Assembly: GCF_028683135.1 (NCBI RefSeq)
Contig: NZ_JAJUBB010000014.1
Span: forward strand, 1 to 64,000
From: Enterovibrio qingdaonensis
Lineage (GTDB): Bacteria; Pseudomonadota; Gammaproteobacteria; Enterobacterales; Vibrionaceae
Reading direction: 5' to 3'
Length of the DNA: 64,000 bases
Shown here: positions 28,440 to 36,913 of the stretch, piece by piece
Layout: each line of letters starts with the position of its first letter
Position numbering within the stretch: position 1 is the stretch's first letter
Program-made: the position numbers and the translations under genes
The notes under the pieces: model-generated
Seen by the model: only the letters and a program-made list of their open reading frames with translations
The model's database searches: none
What the model was told of the DNA's origin: nothing

Positions 28440-29983
28440 TCATACAGCTCCCACTCACGCGTTTGAATAAAGGAAATAAAGCGGCGTAAGTCTTGCTCTA
28501 ATGGACGATCTTCATTAACGAAATCAAATTGAGAACCCACGTTATAGACCATGTCGCGGACTGGTTGGCTGAGTTCACTCATTGATAACTCGCCGGTGCG
28601 ACAACGCAATTGCAGTGCTTGGAAGGCCGCCAGAAGGCTCGCTGACGCGACCTGTTCTGTGAGTTCCAGTACACGCAGACAATCGCGCGCCGCGATGGTG
28701 CCCATGCTGACTTTATCTTGGTTGTGACATTCTGTTGAACGAGAGAAAACACTCGCTGGCATAGTGTGTTTAAGGGCTTCTGCCGTCCATGCAGAAATGC
28801 CGATTTGAACCGCTTTGAAACCATGGTTAATTGGCTTGCGGCTGCCTTCGGCACCGGTGAGGTTAAACGGTAAGCCGTTGTTGAACTTATAGTCCATCAA
28901 CTGTGCCATTTGGCGATCTAACAAGTCAGCGAGGTTTGCGACAGCTGTTTTCATGCTGTCCATTGCCATCGCAATGTGGCCGCCGTAGAAGTGTCCACCG
29001 TGCAGAACGCGCTCATTGTCACCGTCGATGATTGGGTTATCGTTGGCACTGTTGAGTTCGTTTTCGATCATTTGGCGAAGCCAAGGTAAGCTGTCTTCCA
29101 GTACGCCAATCACATGTGGTGCGCAGCGCAATGAGTAACGGTCTTGTAAACGGTCACTGTTACGTGGTGGGCGGTTTACTTTCAAATCATCGCGAAGTCG
29201 CGCAGCAACTTGCTGCTGGCCTGGGTGCGGTTTAACGGCAAACAGTGCTTCGTCAAAGTGGAAGTCATTCCCCTGCATGGCGAGTGACACCATGGCTGTG
29301 ATGCGGGTTGTTAGCTGGGACAGGTATTCCGCACGTTTGTAAGCAAGACACGCTAGCGCAGTCATAACCGAGGTGCCGTTCATCAGAGCAAGGCCTTCCT
29401 TAGGCTTTAACTTGATAGGGGAGATACCCAGCTCTCGGTAAACTTCGTGAGTTGGGCGAACTTCGCCTTTGTAAAGCACTTCTCGCTCACCGATCAATGC
29501 CGCTGCGAGGTATGAGAGTGGGGTAAGGTCACCACTTGCGCCAACAGAACCTTCCTGAGGAATACGAGGCGCAATGTCATTGTTGATCAAGGTGATGATT
29601 TGGTTCAGCAAATCCATGCTGACACCTGACATACCTTGTGTCAGTGAGTTAAGGCGTGTCGCTAAGACTGCTCTGGCTTGAGTTGGGTTTAGGTCTTCAC
29701 CTAAGCCACAGCCATGAAATCGGGTAAGGTGCAACGGCAGTTCATCAACCAAAGACGGTGGGATAGCAACAGTACAGGAATCTCCGTATCCAGTAGTTAC
29801 CCCATATATAGCACCGTCTTCTTTCAGTAGTCTCTCAAGAAACGCCACGCTTCGATTGATTTTGTCAGTATAGGCATGTGAGTTATTGAGTACGGCTTTG
29901 CTGCCACTTGCAATGGCTTCAACTGACTCGATAGTCAGCGGTCCTTCACCAAATAAAATGGTTTGATTGGTTGATTCTTTCAT
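28436..29983 (-). CDS. MIO-type aromatic amino-acid ammonia lyase
   Basis: A 515-residue member of the histidine/phenylalanine/tyrosine ammonia-lyase family. The Ala149-Ser150-Gly151 triad that self-cyclises to the MIO cofactor is in GSVGASGDLTPLSYLA, and the catalytic Tyr60 is in IYGVTTGYGD. The substrate-selectivity pair is Phe89-His90 (LTRFHGCGLG), not the Ser-His of typical HutH. With no hut genes nearby, and given its place in a polyene-like operon, deamination of tyrosine or phenylalanine to a cinnamate-type starter is more likely than histidine breakdown. This is an inference. AGGGAAAGACT precedes the ATG. Confidence 0.85.
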   Translation of the reverse strand: MKESTNQTILFGEGPLTIESVEAIASGSKAVLNNSHAYTDKINRSVAFLERLLKEDGAIYGVTTGYGDSCTVAIPPSLVDELPLHLTRFHGCGLGEDLNPTQARAVLATRLNSLTQGMSGVSMDLLNQIITLINNDIAPRIPQEGSVGASGDLTPLSYLAAALIGEREVLYKGEVRPTHEVYRELGISPIKLKPKEGLALMNGTSVMTALACLAYKRAEYLSQLTTRITAMVSLAMQGNDFHFDEALFAVKPHPGQQQVAARLRDDLKVNRPPRNSDRLQDRYSLRCAPHVIGVLEDSLPWLRQMIENELNSANDNPIIDGDNERVLHGGHFYGGHIAMAMDSMKTAVANLADLLDRQMAQLMDYKFNNGLPFNLTGAEGSRKPINHGFKAVQIGISAWTAEALKHTMPASVFSRSTECHNQDKVSMGTIAARDCLRVLELTEQVASASLLAAFQALQLRCRTGELSMSELSQPVRDMVYNVGSQFDFVNEDRPLEQDLRRFISFIQTREWELYE

Positions 29984-30056
29984 AGTCTTTCCCTGCTAAC
30001 TGAATGTGCGACCGAAATTAAGGTCAAATGCGCCGTTTCTGGCAGCGGTTCTTGTT

Positions 30057-31763
30057 TTAAATAAAACTCACGACCCCTCGGGTATGAAGGCCTTGATCCG
30101 ATTCATATCGAAAGGTCAGTTTTTTCGTGCCTGCATGCCAACTGAGCGTCAGCACCAATTGTGTTCCTGGCCAAACAGGTGCCTCGAATTTCAACTTATT
30201 AATGGATGAAAACTGACCATGAATAGGAAACAGGTCTTTGGCGAAGCGCAGAACTGCATCTATCTGCGACACCCCTGGGTAGATTGGGAATCTAGGGAAA
30301 TGCCCACAAAACTCAGGCAGTTTGTTGTCAATGTTGAGGTGTAATCTGGCTTGATCAGTCGTTGTTTCTGCTTTGACCAATGACGGTAGACGCTGAGGAG
30401 ACAATGCAGTCGGGTCGTCAGTAAACAGACTTTCAATGATGGCGTGCTGCCTCTTCCCTTGGCTGTTTTGGGGTATTGAGTCGAGAAGTATGAAACGACG
30501 CGGAATAGCCACATTGTCGAGCCATTGTGTGAGAAGCTTTCTGATGCTCAAGCGCAGCGCATGCTCATCTTGAGAAGCCATTTGGGTGGCCCCTTCATGA
30601 TTTAGCGTAATTGCTGCAGCGATAAACTGTCGGCCGTCTTCGTCCAATGGAATGCAGGCTGCATCACTGATCCAAGGGTGCTGAACCAGTCTGGACTCTA
30701 CATCGCTTAAAGAAACGCGTTTTTCCTCAATTTTTACGATGCGATCAGCTCTGCCAAGCAAGCTGAATGTGCCGTCACTATTAAAATCACAAAGGTCCGC
30801 CGTTTCATAAAATGAATGAGGGTCGATGTAAGGGGACTTAACGGACAAACACCCGTTGTTATTTATCGAGGCATGAATGCCTTCAAACAATTGCCAGCGT
30901 GTTGTTTCGTTTTCTTGTTGACGATACGCAATACCGCCAGTTTCCGTACTGCCAAATACTTCGAAAGGTAACTGCCCCAGCAAAGATAAACTGCATTGAG
31001 CGGCTGCATAAGGAAGAGGGCCGCCTGAAGAAAATACGGCGGCACAGTAAAATGCAGGATCGACGGGATTGAGCCTTTTTAGTTGTGCAGGGCTGCTGAT
31101 TAGCGTTAAAGGACGTGTGCTGTTTAATGCAGTCTGTTGCAAGTAATTAATGTTGCTCCGTGCAAACGGTCGGCGTGCAAACAATGGCCAAAAAACACGA
31201 AAAAGCAGACCGTAAATATGTTGGTGAGACACAGTACTCACGATTTCACTACCGTGAACGATGTCTGCCCACGTGTTTTCCAGCGTATCCACTTCTACGT
31301 TTAATTGATGTAAGGATTTTTCTATGGCTTTGGGTGTGCCGCTGGATCCTGATGTGTAGAGGATGAGCTGAACATCTTCATCATTAAAGTGAGGAAGCGG
31401 TAAGCAGGATTGCGCAGCATCGACTGGAAGCGTCACGGACGCCTTTCCTTGAAGTGAAATAGCGGCACTGTCCGTGATTACGCCATCGAATGCGTCAGAT
31501 AATTCGGCAAGTGCAGAAGGGCGCAGATTTCCCGGAATAATGATCGTTTTTCCAGCATGGGCTAATGCTAAGCATGCAACGGCCATGTGGTAGCTATCAT
31601 CCAGGCAAAGCGCCCAGCGCGATCGCGTGTCGTTCGCAAGCAAATCATGCAAAGTTGCAACGTCGTGTTGGAAGTCTTGCCAATGCTTTGCGTCGTCTAA
31701 ATCCGCCGTGACAAGATGGCTTCCTTCAATAGCGAGAAGTTGGGAAAAAGTGGGTAAGCCCAT
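30057..31763 (-). CDS. Acyl/aryl-ACP ligase fused to a FabA/FabZ-like dehydratase domain
   Basis: A 568-residue two-domain protein. Residues 1 to about 440 form an adenylating enzyme with the P-loop-like ILYTSGSSGTPKAI (about 135-147), FGSTETGGIAYR and GRADRIVKIEEKRVSL motifs. Residues about 474-568 form a hotdog domain with GHFPRFPIYPGVSQ, like a FabA/FabZ or ApeI dehydratase. The predicted job is loading an aromatic acid on the operon's ACP, with the fused domain dehydrating hydroxyacyl intermediates. ATG at 31763 (TGAGG upstream) is preferred over a GTG 33 bp earlier with no ribosome-binding site. It lies 73 bp before the ammonia-lyase start. Confidence 0.83.
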   Translation of the reverse strand: MGLPTFSQLLAIEGSHLVTADLDDAKHWQDFQHDVATLHDLLANDTRSRWALCLDDSYHMAVACLALAHAGKTIIIPGNLRPSALAELSDAFDGVITDSAAISLQGKASVTLPVDAAQSCLPLPHFNDEDVQLILYTSGSSGTPKAIEKSLHQLNVEVDTLENTWADIVHGSEIVSTVSHQHIYGLLFRVFWPLFARRPFARSNINYLQQTALNSTRPLTLISSPAQLKRLNPVDPAFYCAAVFSSGGPLPYAAAQCSLSLLGQLPFEVFGSTETGGIAYRQQENETTRWQLFEGIHASINNNGCLSVKSPYIDPHSFYETADLCDFNSDGTFSLLGRADRIVKIEEKRVSLSDVESRLVQHPWISDAACIPLDEDGRQFIAAAITLNHEGATQMASQDEHALRLSIRKLLTQWLDNVAIPRRFILLDSIPQNSQGKRQHAIIESLFTDDPTALSPQRLPSLVKAETTTDQARLHLNIDNKLPEFCGHFPRFPIYPGVSQIDAVLRFAKDLFPIHGQFSSINKLKFEAPVWPGTQLVLTLSWHAGTKKLTFRYESDQGLHTRGVVSFI

Positions 31764-32022
31764 ATCGCTTGCAAACCTCAATAAGTGACAGAACACCTTG
31801 GGGGCATAGGCTTAACCCGAGGTGTGAGGACGTGAGAAATCCGTCGATTCAATCAGCCAATAGCCTGCATCATCGGCATGAGCACTTGATGCTTAGGGAA
31901 ATGACGTACGTGAATCTGAGGGATTGCCAGTGTCTAATTGAAAACGTGCGCTGTTATGTTCCTGTTCGCTATCGATATCGTCGTTATCGAGATTGGCACA
32001 TAAAGCGCACGCAATTGTCTAT
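31764..32022. other. Gap inside the polyene-like operon
   Basis: A 259-bp stretch lies between the ACP stop and the ligase start. Neither strand has an ORF that I can support as a gene. In many APE clusters a small membrane protein sits near this point, so the stretch could be a decayed remnant; I see no residual similarity that proves it. Confidence 0.5.
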
Positions 32023-32277
32023 TTAGGCCGTTTGCAGAAGCGCGTTAATCGCGTCAACGACATCCTGTACGGTCCTGACACTTTTGAAGGCTTCAGGTGG
32101 GATTTTTTGGCCAATCTCTTTTTGTAGGTGGACGACAAGGTCTACAGCATCAATGCTGTCTAAAACAAGATCTTCATAAAGGTTCGCGTCAGGTGAGACG
32201 TCGTCTGCAGCCACATCAAACATCTCGATGAGTGCAGCTTTAACTAGTTCGAAATTTTTTGTATTTACATCAGCCAT
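32023..32277 (-). CDS. Acyl carrier protein of the polyene-like operon
   Basis: An 84-residue carrier protein with the phosphopantetheine attachment site LVLDSIDAVDLVVHL (Ser41) and three to four predicted helices. The sequence differs from housekeeping AcpP (which has the DSLDTVELVMALEE type) and is typical of dedicated ACPs in APE clusters. It is the first gene of the minus-strand operon, and the operon promoter should lie in the preceding 300 bp. Confidence 0.88.
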   Translation of the reverse strand: MADVNTKNFELVKAALIEMFDVAADDVSPDANLYEDLVLDSIDAVDLVVHLQKEIGQKIPPEAFKSVRTVQDVVDAINALLQTA

Positions 32278-32548
32278 GATACTTATCTCTAACGTTGTTG
32301 TATTTTCCCACTTTCAGTAGTGGTTTGTTTTTCAACCGAAGTGTTGAGAGATATATCAGACTGGCTTTCTGAGCACTAAATCAGAAAGGTGGTATTACGT
32401 GATGTATCGTGAAGTTTTTGACCTGTTTGCATTTCTGGACAATTTTCTTTGAGATTGCTCGAAGATGAAGCCGGGAGCTATATGCGTTCATTCTGGTGAA
32501 AATTGCTGTTTTATACGCATTCTTAATTTTTGCTAGAGAGGGGTGTAT
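32278..32548. other. Intergenic region between ACP gene and barA
   Basis: No gene is seen. The region must carry the promoter of the polyene-like operon. It contains the 8-bp inverted repeat at 32365-32388 and a smaller one (CCACT ... AGTGG) near 32316-32331. Confidence 0.6.
32365..32388. promoter_or_regulatory. Candidate operator upstream of the polyene-like operon
   Basis: CTTTCTGA and TCAGAAAG form a perfect 8-bp dyad separated by 8 bp, about 90 bp before the ACP start. Size and placement suit a dimeric regulator. No regulator gene is in the cluster and the binding protein is unknown. Confidence 0.35.
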
Positions 32549-32576
32549 AAAAAACTGGCACCCTCAGGTGCCAGCT
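32549..32576 (-). terminator. Terminator after barA
   Basis: On the minus strand, CTGGCACC TGAG GGTGCCAG is followed by T6, just downstream of the barA stop. Confidence 0.88.
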
Positions 32577-32586
32577 TTTCTTCCAA

Positions 32587-35331
32587 TTAGTCAGGGGTGA
32601 GGTAATGCGGTGCCTGCGCGCGGACATTGTGCATCTCGTCCATGAGCTCCAGCAGTTCAGGCTCAATATCAGCGGTAGATTGGCCGCTTTTCATTTGCGT
32701 TTCGAGCTCGTAGCAAAGCTGCTTAAGCTTGGGCACACCGCTGTATGCGCAGCTGCCGTGCAATTTATGGATAACCGGCCACAAGTCGATGTCGTGATTT
32801 TCTAGTGCCTGAGAGACTTTATCTTCCACCTCATCAAACGAGCGGATCAGCATTTGGAGCATGTCTCGCGCAAGATGCTCTTTTCCTGCTGCTTGTTTCA
32901 TTGCCAGAGCCCAATCAACACTGAGAGCGAGTGAAGCGGGCGATTGAATGTTCATCACCGGTGTTGTTGGGAGTGGCACGTCACCGCTGGAGGTTGTCCA
33001 ATGGTGAAGTACTTGCTCGAGGATGTGCTCCTCGATTGGTTTGGTCAGGTAGTCATCCATGCCTTCTCGCAGTAAACGCTCTCTCTCGCCCGTCATTGCG
33101 TGTGCGGTGACGGCAACAATGGGGGTGCTGGCGTTTAGCGGGCCTTTCCTTATTTCATTACACGCGGTGACACCGTCCATCTCTGGCATCTGTATATCCA
33201 TCAATATCAGGTCAAACTTATTTTCATAGGCTTTGGTAACGGCTTCTTTACCTGTCGCTGCCACAACGACATTGGTAACCCGCTCGGACAACAATGCTTC
33301 GATCAGTTTGAGGTTGGCAGGATTATCATCGACCGCCATGACAGTAATTGGAAACTTAGGCTGCGCATGAGGCGTTGGTAGGACAAGGTCGTCAGCGGCA
33401 GGAGCGTCTTCTTGTAACTGCTCTGCGAGCTTACGAAGCGGCAAAGGCTTCGCCAGACAAGCGTCGATGCCTGCTTCAATAAGCTGTTCAGAAAGTGCAA
33501 GTTCGGTGGTGGGCAAGCCGAATATCACTTTGTTCGCACGAGATTCGGCATGCCTTGCCAAATCGATAACGTCATCGGTTTCTGGTGACTCATTGGCATC
33601 AATGCACAGCAAAATAGCGTCAAAATGTGATGAGGTTTCAGGGAACTGCGGGTAGCTTTGTACCATCAACCCGATGTTTGACAGGCGTTCACTGAGCGAA
33701 ATGCGGGTCTCCTGATGCGGCTCAACCAACAACACGCTTTTTCCTGCCAGTGACGCTTGGTCGATAGGCTGTATTAACGGCAAATCGGTTTTCAATAAGG
33801 TTAAGGTAAACCAGAAGGTAGATCCTTGGTGAAGACGGCTGCTAAAGCCTATGTCTCCCCCCATTTGTTGAACCAACTTTTGTGTGATTACCAAGCCAAG
33901 ACCGGTGCCACCATAACGTCGGCTGATACTTGCATCGGCTTGTCTGAAGGCTTGGAACAACTGTGCTTGCTGACGCTCAGAGATACCAATACCCGTATCT
34001 CTTACCGTAAATTGCAGTTCGAGTTGCTCATCACGCTGCAATCTAAGCTCCACACTCACACTGATATGGCCGCGTTCTGTAAATTTCGCTGCGTTACCAA
34101 TTAGGTTAGTGAGCACTTGTTGAATGCGCAGTGGGTCGCCAATCACACCCGTTGGGATGCGTGGGTCGATACGAAGGTTAAGCTCCAAGCCTTTCTCATG
34201 GGCCATTGGAGCCAGAAGCCGCATGACTTCATCAAGCGAGTCTTCAAAATCAAACGGGATGTTCTCCAGCAGAAGTTTGCCGGCTTCCAGTTTTGAAAAG
34301 TCGAGTATGTCATTGATGATGGTCAGTAGATTGTTTGCAGACTTCTCGATAGTCTGTAAGTAATCTTGTTGGCTGGTACTAAGCTGGGTTTTGAGCATTT
34401 GGCGTGTAAAACCAATGACACCATTGAGTGGTGTGCGAAGCTCATGGGACATGTTGGCGAGGAACTCAGACTTCACACGCGCTGCTTCTTGTGCATTCTT
34501 TTTCGCGATGTCGAGTTCAACGTTTTGAATTTCAAGTTGTTCTAGAGTTTCACGCAGATCGGAAGTTGCCTGATCAATGCTTTGCTGCATTTCCAAATGG
34601 TATTCTGACAGTGAAATCGCCATGGCATTGATGCCGTTTTTCAGGGTGTCGAGCTCACCAAGTAATTTCCCTTCAATACGCACGTCTAAATGACCGCGAC
34701 GAATACGGTCAATCATGCTGATCATTTGCTTGATGGGGATTTCGACATCCAGCAGGAGTCGGTAGGCGAAAAAGCCCGACAAAATCAGGCCGAAGAGAAG
34801 CACAACCGCAGCAGACGTGATCTCTTGATATTGTTTGAGTTTAACGGTGGAGAGGTCCATCTCCATAGAGATGTAGCCAATCGGCTTTTCATCAACCTCG
34901 TCGATGTTGAACCCACTGATAGCTCTAATAGGTGCTCTGAGTAATAGGGTGTCTTCCGAGCGTGTTACTTCGAGATTGTCGGGAAGTGGTTGTCCACGCG
35001 GCACCGCGAGCGAGTCTAAGTTGCGATGATAGTTAGAGGTAACAAATAGCTCGTTTTGGCTTGAAAAAACGGCAATGCTTCGAACATATTGGCTGTGTTG
35101 ACGGTGAGTGTGTCCAATCAGACGCCGAACGCTTTCCCGACCTTCATTGGTTAAACCGATTTCGCTGGCGATGGCTAAGGGTTCGATGATGGCTTGCCCC
35201 GTCACGCTAAGTTGCTGTTCAAGCTCGACATAACGGTTTTTGATGAAATAGGCACTCAGCAAAATACCGATAATCAAAGTCGGTGCGAGTGTTAGGGTGA
35301 TAACTCTGGCGCGAAGTCCGTATTTGGTCAT
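32587..35331 (-). CDS. barA: Tripartite hybrid sensor kinase BarA
   Basis: A 914-residue inner-membrane histidine kinase that with UvrY/VarA-type regulators feeds the Csr system. Order: membrane helix (9-31), periplasmic sensor, membrane helix (172-194), HAMP, HisKA with His296 in NMSHELRTPLN, ATPase domain (GIGISERQQ, GGTGLGLVI), a degenerate receiver, a full receiver with the phospho-Asp in DLILMDIQMPEMDG, and a C-terminal Hpt domain with HKLHGSCAYSG. Length and order match E. coli BarA. It is divergent from rlmD, a conserved pairing. Confidence 0.95.
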   Translation of the reverse strand: MTKYGLRARVITLTLAPTLIIGILLSAYFIKNRYVELEQQLSVTGQAIIEPLAIASEIGLTNEGRESVRRLIGHTHRQHSQYVRSIAVFSSQNELFVTSNYHRNLDSLAVPRGQPLPDNLEVTRSEDTLLLRAPIRAISGFNIDEVDEKPIGYISMEMDLSTVKLKQYQEITSAAVVLLFGLILSGFFAYRLLLDVEIPIKQMISMIDRIRRGHLDVRIEGKLLGELDTLKNGINAMAISLSEYHLEMQQSIDQATSDLRETLEQLEIQNVELDIAKKNAQEAARVKSEFLANMSHELRTPLNGVIGFTRQMLKTQLSTSQQDYLQTIEKSANNLLTIINDILDFSKLEAGKLLLENIPFDFEDSLDEVMRLLAPMAHEKGLELNLRIDPRIPTGVIGDPLRIQQVLTNLIGNAAKFTERGHISVSVELRLQRDEQLELQFTVRDTGIGISERQQAQLFQAFRQADASISRRYGGTGLGLVITQKLVQQMGGDIGFSSRLHQGSTFWFTLTLLKTDLPLIQPIDQASLAGKSVLLVEPHQETRISLSERLSNIGLMVQSYPQFPETSSHFDAILLCIDANESPETDDVIDLARHAESRANKVIFGLPTTELALSEQLIEAGIDACLAKPLPLRKLAEQLQEDAPAADDLVLPTPHAQPKFPITVMAVDDNPANLKLIEALLSERVTNVVVAATGKEAVTKAYENKFDLILMDIQMPEMDGVTACNEIRKGPLNASTPIVAVTAHAMTGERERLLREGMDDYLTKPIEEHILEQVLHHWTTSSGDVPLPTTPVMNIQSPASLALSVDWALAMKQAAGKEHLARDMLQMLIRSFDEVEDKVSQALENHDIDLWPVIHKLHGSCAYSGVPKLKQLCYELETQMKSGQSTADIEPELLELMDEMHNVRAQAPHYLTPD

Positions 35332-35539
35332 GCTGTTTGTTCTGTGGGAGAATTGGCGTCAAATTCGCGACGTACCTAGGATCAGTAGAACCTAAGAGAC
35401 ATTCTAATCTCTGGTACGGCACTACACCAAAGCTGTCGGCGATAATTCAGCAGGTTATCACAACTGTTCGACGGTCAATAAGTATCATTCGCAAGGTGCG
35501 CACGTTAAAGGCGCACTTAGCCGTAGTTGGAACAACATC

Positions 35540-36856
35540 ATGGCGCGTTTTTTTAAGCCGCAAAAGAAAAAGAGCTTGGATACCAAGCACAAAGTGTTAA
35601 GTGTCACCAGACTAGACCACCAAGGCGATGGTGTTGCATTTGATGGCAAGAAGCCGGTTTTTGTCGCAGGAGCCTTACCTGGCGAAGAGATTCTGGCGCA
35701 ATTAACAGAAGACAAGCGTCAATTTGCGCGTGCAAAGCTAATCAAAGTCGTGAAACCAAGTGCGGAACGCGTTCAACCATTTTGTGCGCACTATCGAGAG
35801 TGTGGTGGTTGTAACCTTCAGCATCTGAGCCACGAGGCGCAAGTGATCGCTAAGCAAGAAATCTTGGGACAATTGATGCGGAAGTTTGCCTCGACAGAAC
35901 TGACTCAAGATGCGCCTGTTGTCTCTGCGCCTTTGGGGTATCGTCGCCGTGCACGTTTGAGCACCAAAGTGGCGAAAGATGGCAAATTCGAAATGGGGTT
36001 CCGTCAGCGTAATTCCAATGACATTGTGACCGTCAATGCTTGCCCAGTGTTGGACGCATCGCTGAATGATTTGTTGCCGGAGCTGTATTCACAACTTGAT
36101 GGATTACGCGGTCGTCGAGTGATTGGCCATATTGAACTTGTGACATCCGGTGAGGGTCGCGTACTGCTAGTACGTGCGATTAAACCGCTTCATGTTGATG
36201 ACGTTGAGAGCTTAACGTTATTCGCGCAACAACATGCCGTTGTACTTTATCTCCAGCAAGGTGAAGAAGAAGCGCGACGTTTGGTGGGTGCGCAACCGTT
36301 TTATGCATTAGATGATCTGTCATTGAAGTTTGAGCCGCAGGACTTTATTCAAGTCAATGCGGACATTAACGCCAAGATGATCGAACAGGCCCTGACGTGG
36401 CTAAACGTGCAATCTGACGATAACGTGTTGGATCTGTTCTGTGGTTTGGGCAACTTCAGCCTGCCACTCGCCCAGCAGGTTAACGCAGTCGTTGGCATCG
36501 AAGGTGTTGAGAACATGGTAGAGCGGGCCGCAAGTAATGCAGAACGAAATGCACTGTCCAATGCGCGGTTCTACCATGCCAACCTAGAGCTTGATGCTGC
36601 TGAAACGGATTGGGGAGCGCAAAAATACAATAAAATTTTGCTCGATCCAGCACGTGCAGGTGCTTTAGGGGTTATGTCATATGTGGCACAATCACAGGCT
36701 GAGAGAATTGTTTACGTGTCTTGTAACCCTGCTACATTGGCGCGAGATAGCCAAGTACTGCTCGATAACGGGTATATCTTAGCAAGGTTAGGCATGTTGG
36801 ACATGTTCCCTCACACTGGGCATTTGGAGTCGATGGCACTGTTTGTCAAAGCGTAA
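35540..36856 (+). CDS. rlmD: 23S rRNA (uracil1939-C5)-methyltransferase
   Basis: A 438-residue TRAM-domain RNA methyltransferase (RlmD/RumA). The N-terminal TRAM domain, the [4Fe-4S] cysteines (CAHYRECGGCNLQHL), the SAM-binding VLDLFCGLGNFSLPLA, and the catalytic Cys in VYVSCNPATLARD are present. It directly precedes relA, as in E. coli. Confidence 0.95.
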   Translation: MARFFKPQKKKSLDTKHKVLSVTRLDHQGDGVAFDGKKPVFVAGALPGEEILAQLTEDKRQFARAKLIKVVKPSAERVQPFCAHYRECGGCNLQHLSHEAQVIAKQEILGQLMRKFASTELTQDAPVVSAPLGYRRRARLSTKVAKDGKFEMGFRQRNSNDIVTVNACPVLDASLNDLLPELYSQLDGLRGRRVIGHIELVTSGEGRVLLVRAIKPLHVDDVESLTLFAQQHAVVLYLQQGEEEARRLVGAQPFYALDDLSLKFEPQDFIQVNADINAKMIEQALTWLNVQSDDNVLDLFCGLGNFSLPLAQQVNAVVGIEGVENMVERAASNAERNALSNARFYHANLELDAAETDWGAQKYNKILLDPARAGALGVMSYVAQSQAERIVYVSCNPATLARDSQVLLDNGYILARLGMLDMFPHTGHLESMALFVKA

Positions 36857-36864
36857 GTGCCTAC

Positions 36865-36887
36865 CGGGCAACCATGAGGGTTGCCCG
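36865..36887 (+). other. Hairpin between rlmD and relA
   Basis: CGGGCAACC and GGTTGCCCG pair perfectly (9 bp) around a 5-nt loop, between the rlmD stop and the relA ribosome-binding site. The T-run is poor (TTCAAG), so it is at most a weak terminator. It could alternatively form in the relA leader. Confidence 0.6.
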
Positions 36888-36913
36888 TTCAAGAAAAAGA
36901 ACAGGAAAGTGAA

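Noticed and set aside
28436-29983. Histidine ammonia lyase HutH of histidine catabolism
   Set aside because: No hutU, hutI or hutG nearby, an Phe-His instead of Ser-His selectivity pair, and a tight operon with ACP, ketosynthase and ligase genes argue against it.
31769-32026. Plus-strand reading frame in the gap of the polyene-like operon
   Set aside because: It runs opposite to the operon, has odd Arg/Tyr-rich composition (RYRYRRYRDW), overlaps the ligase start region, and lacks a family match or ribosome-binding site.
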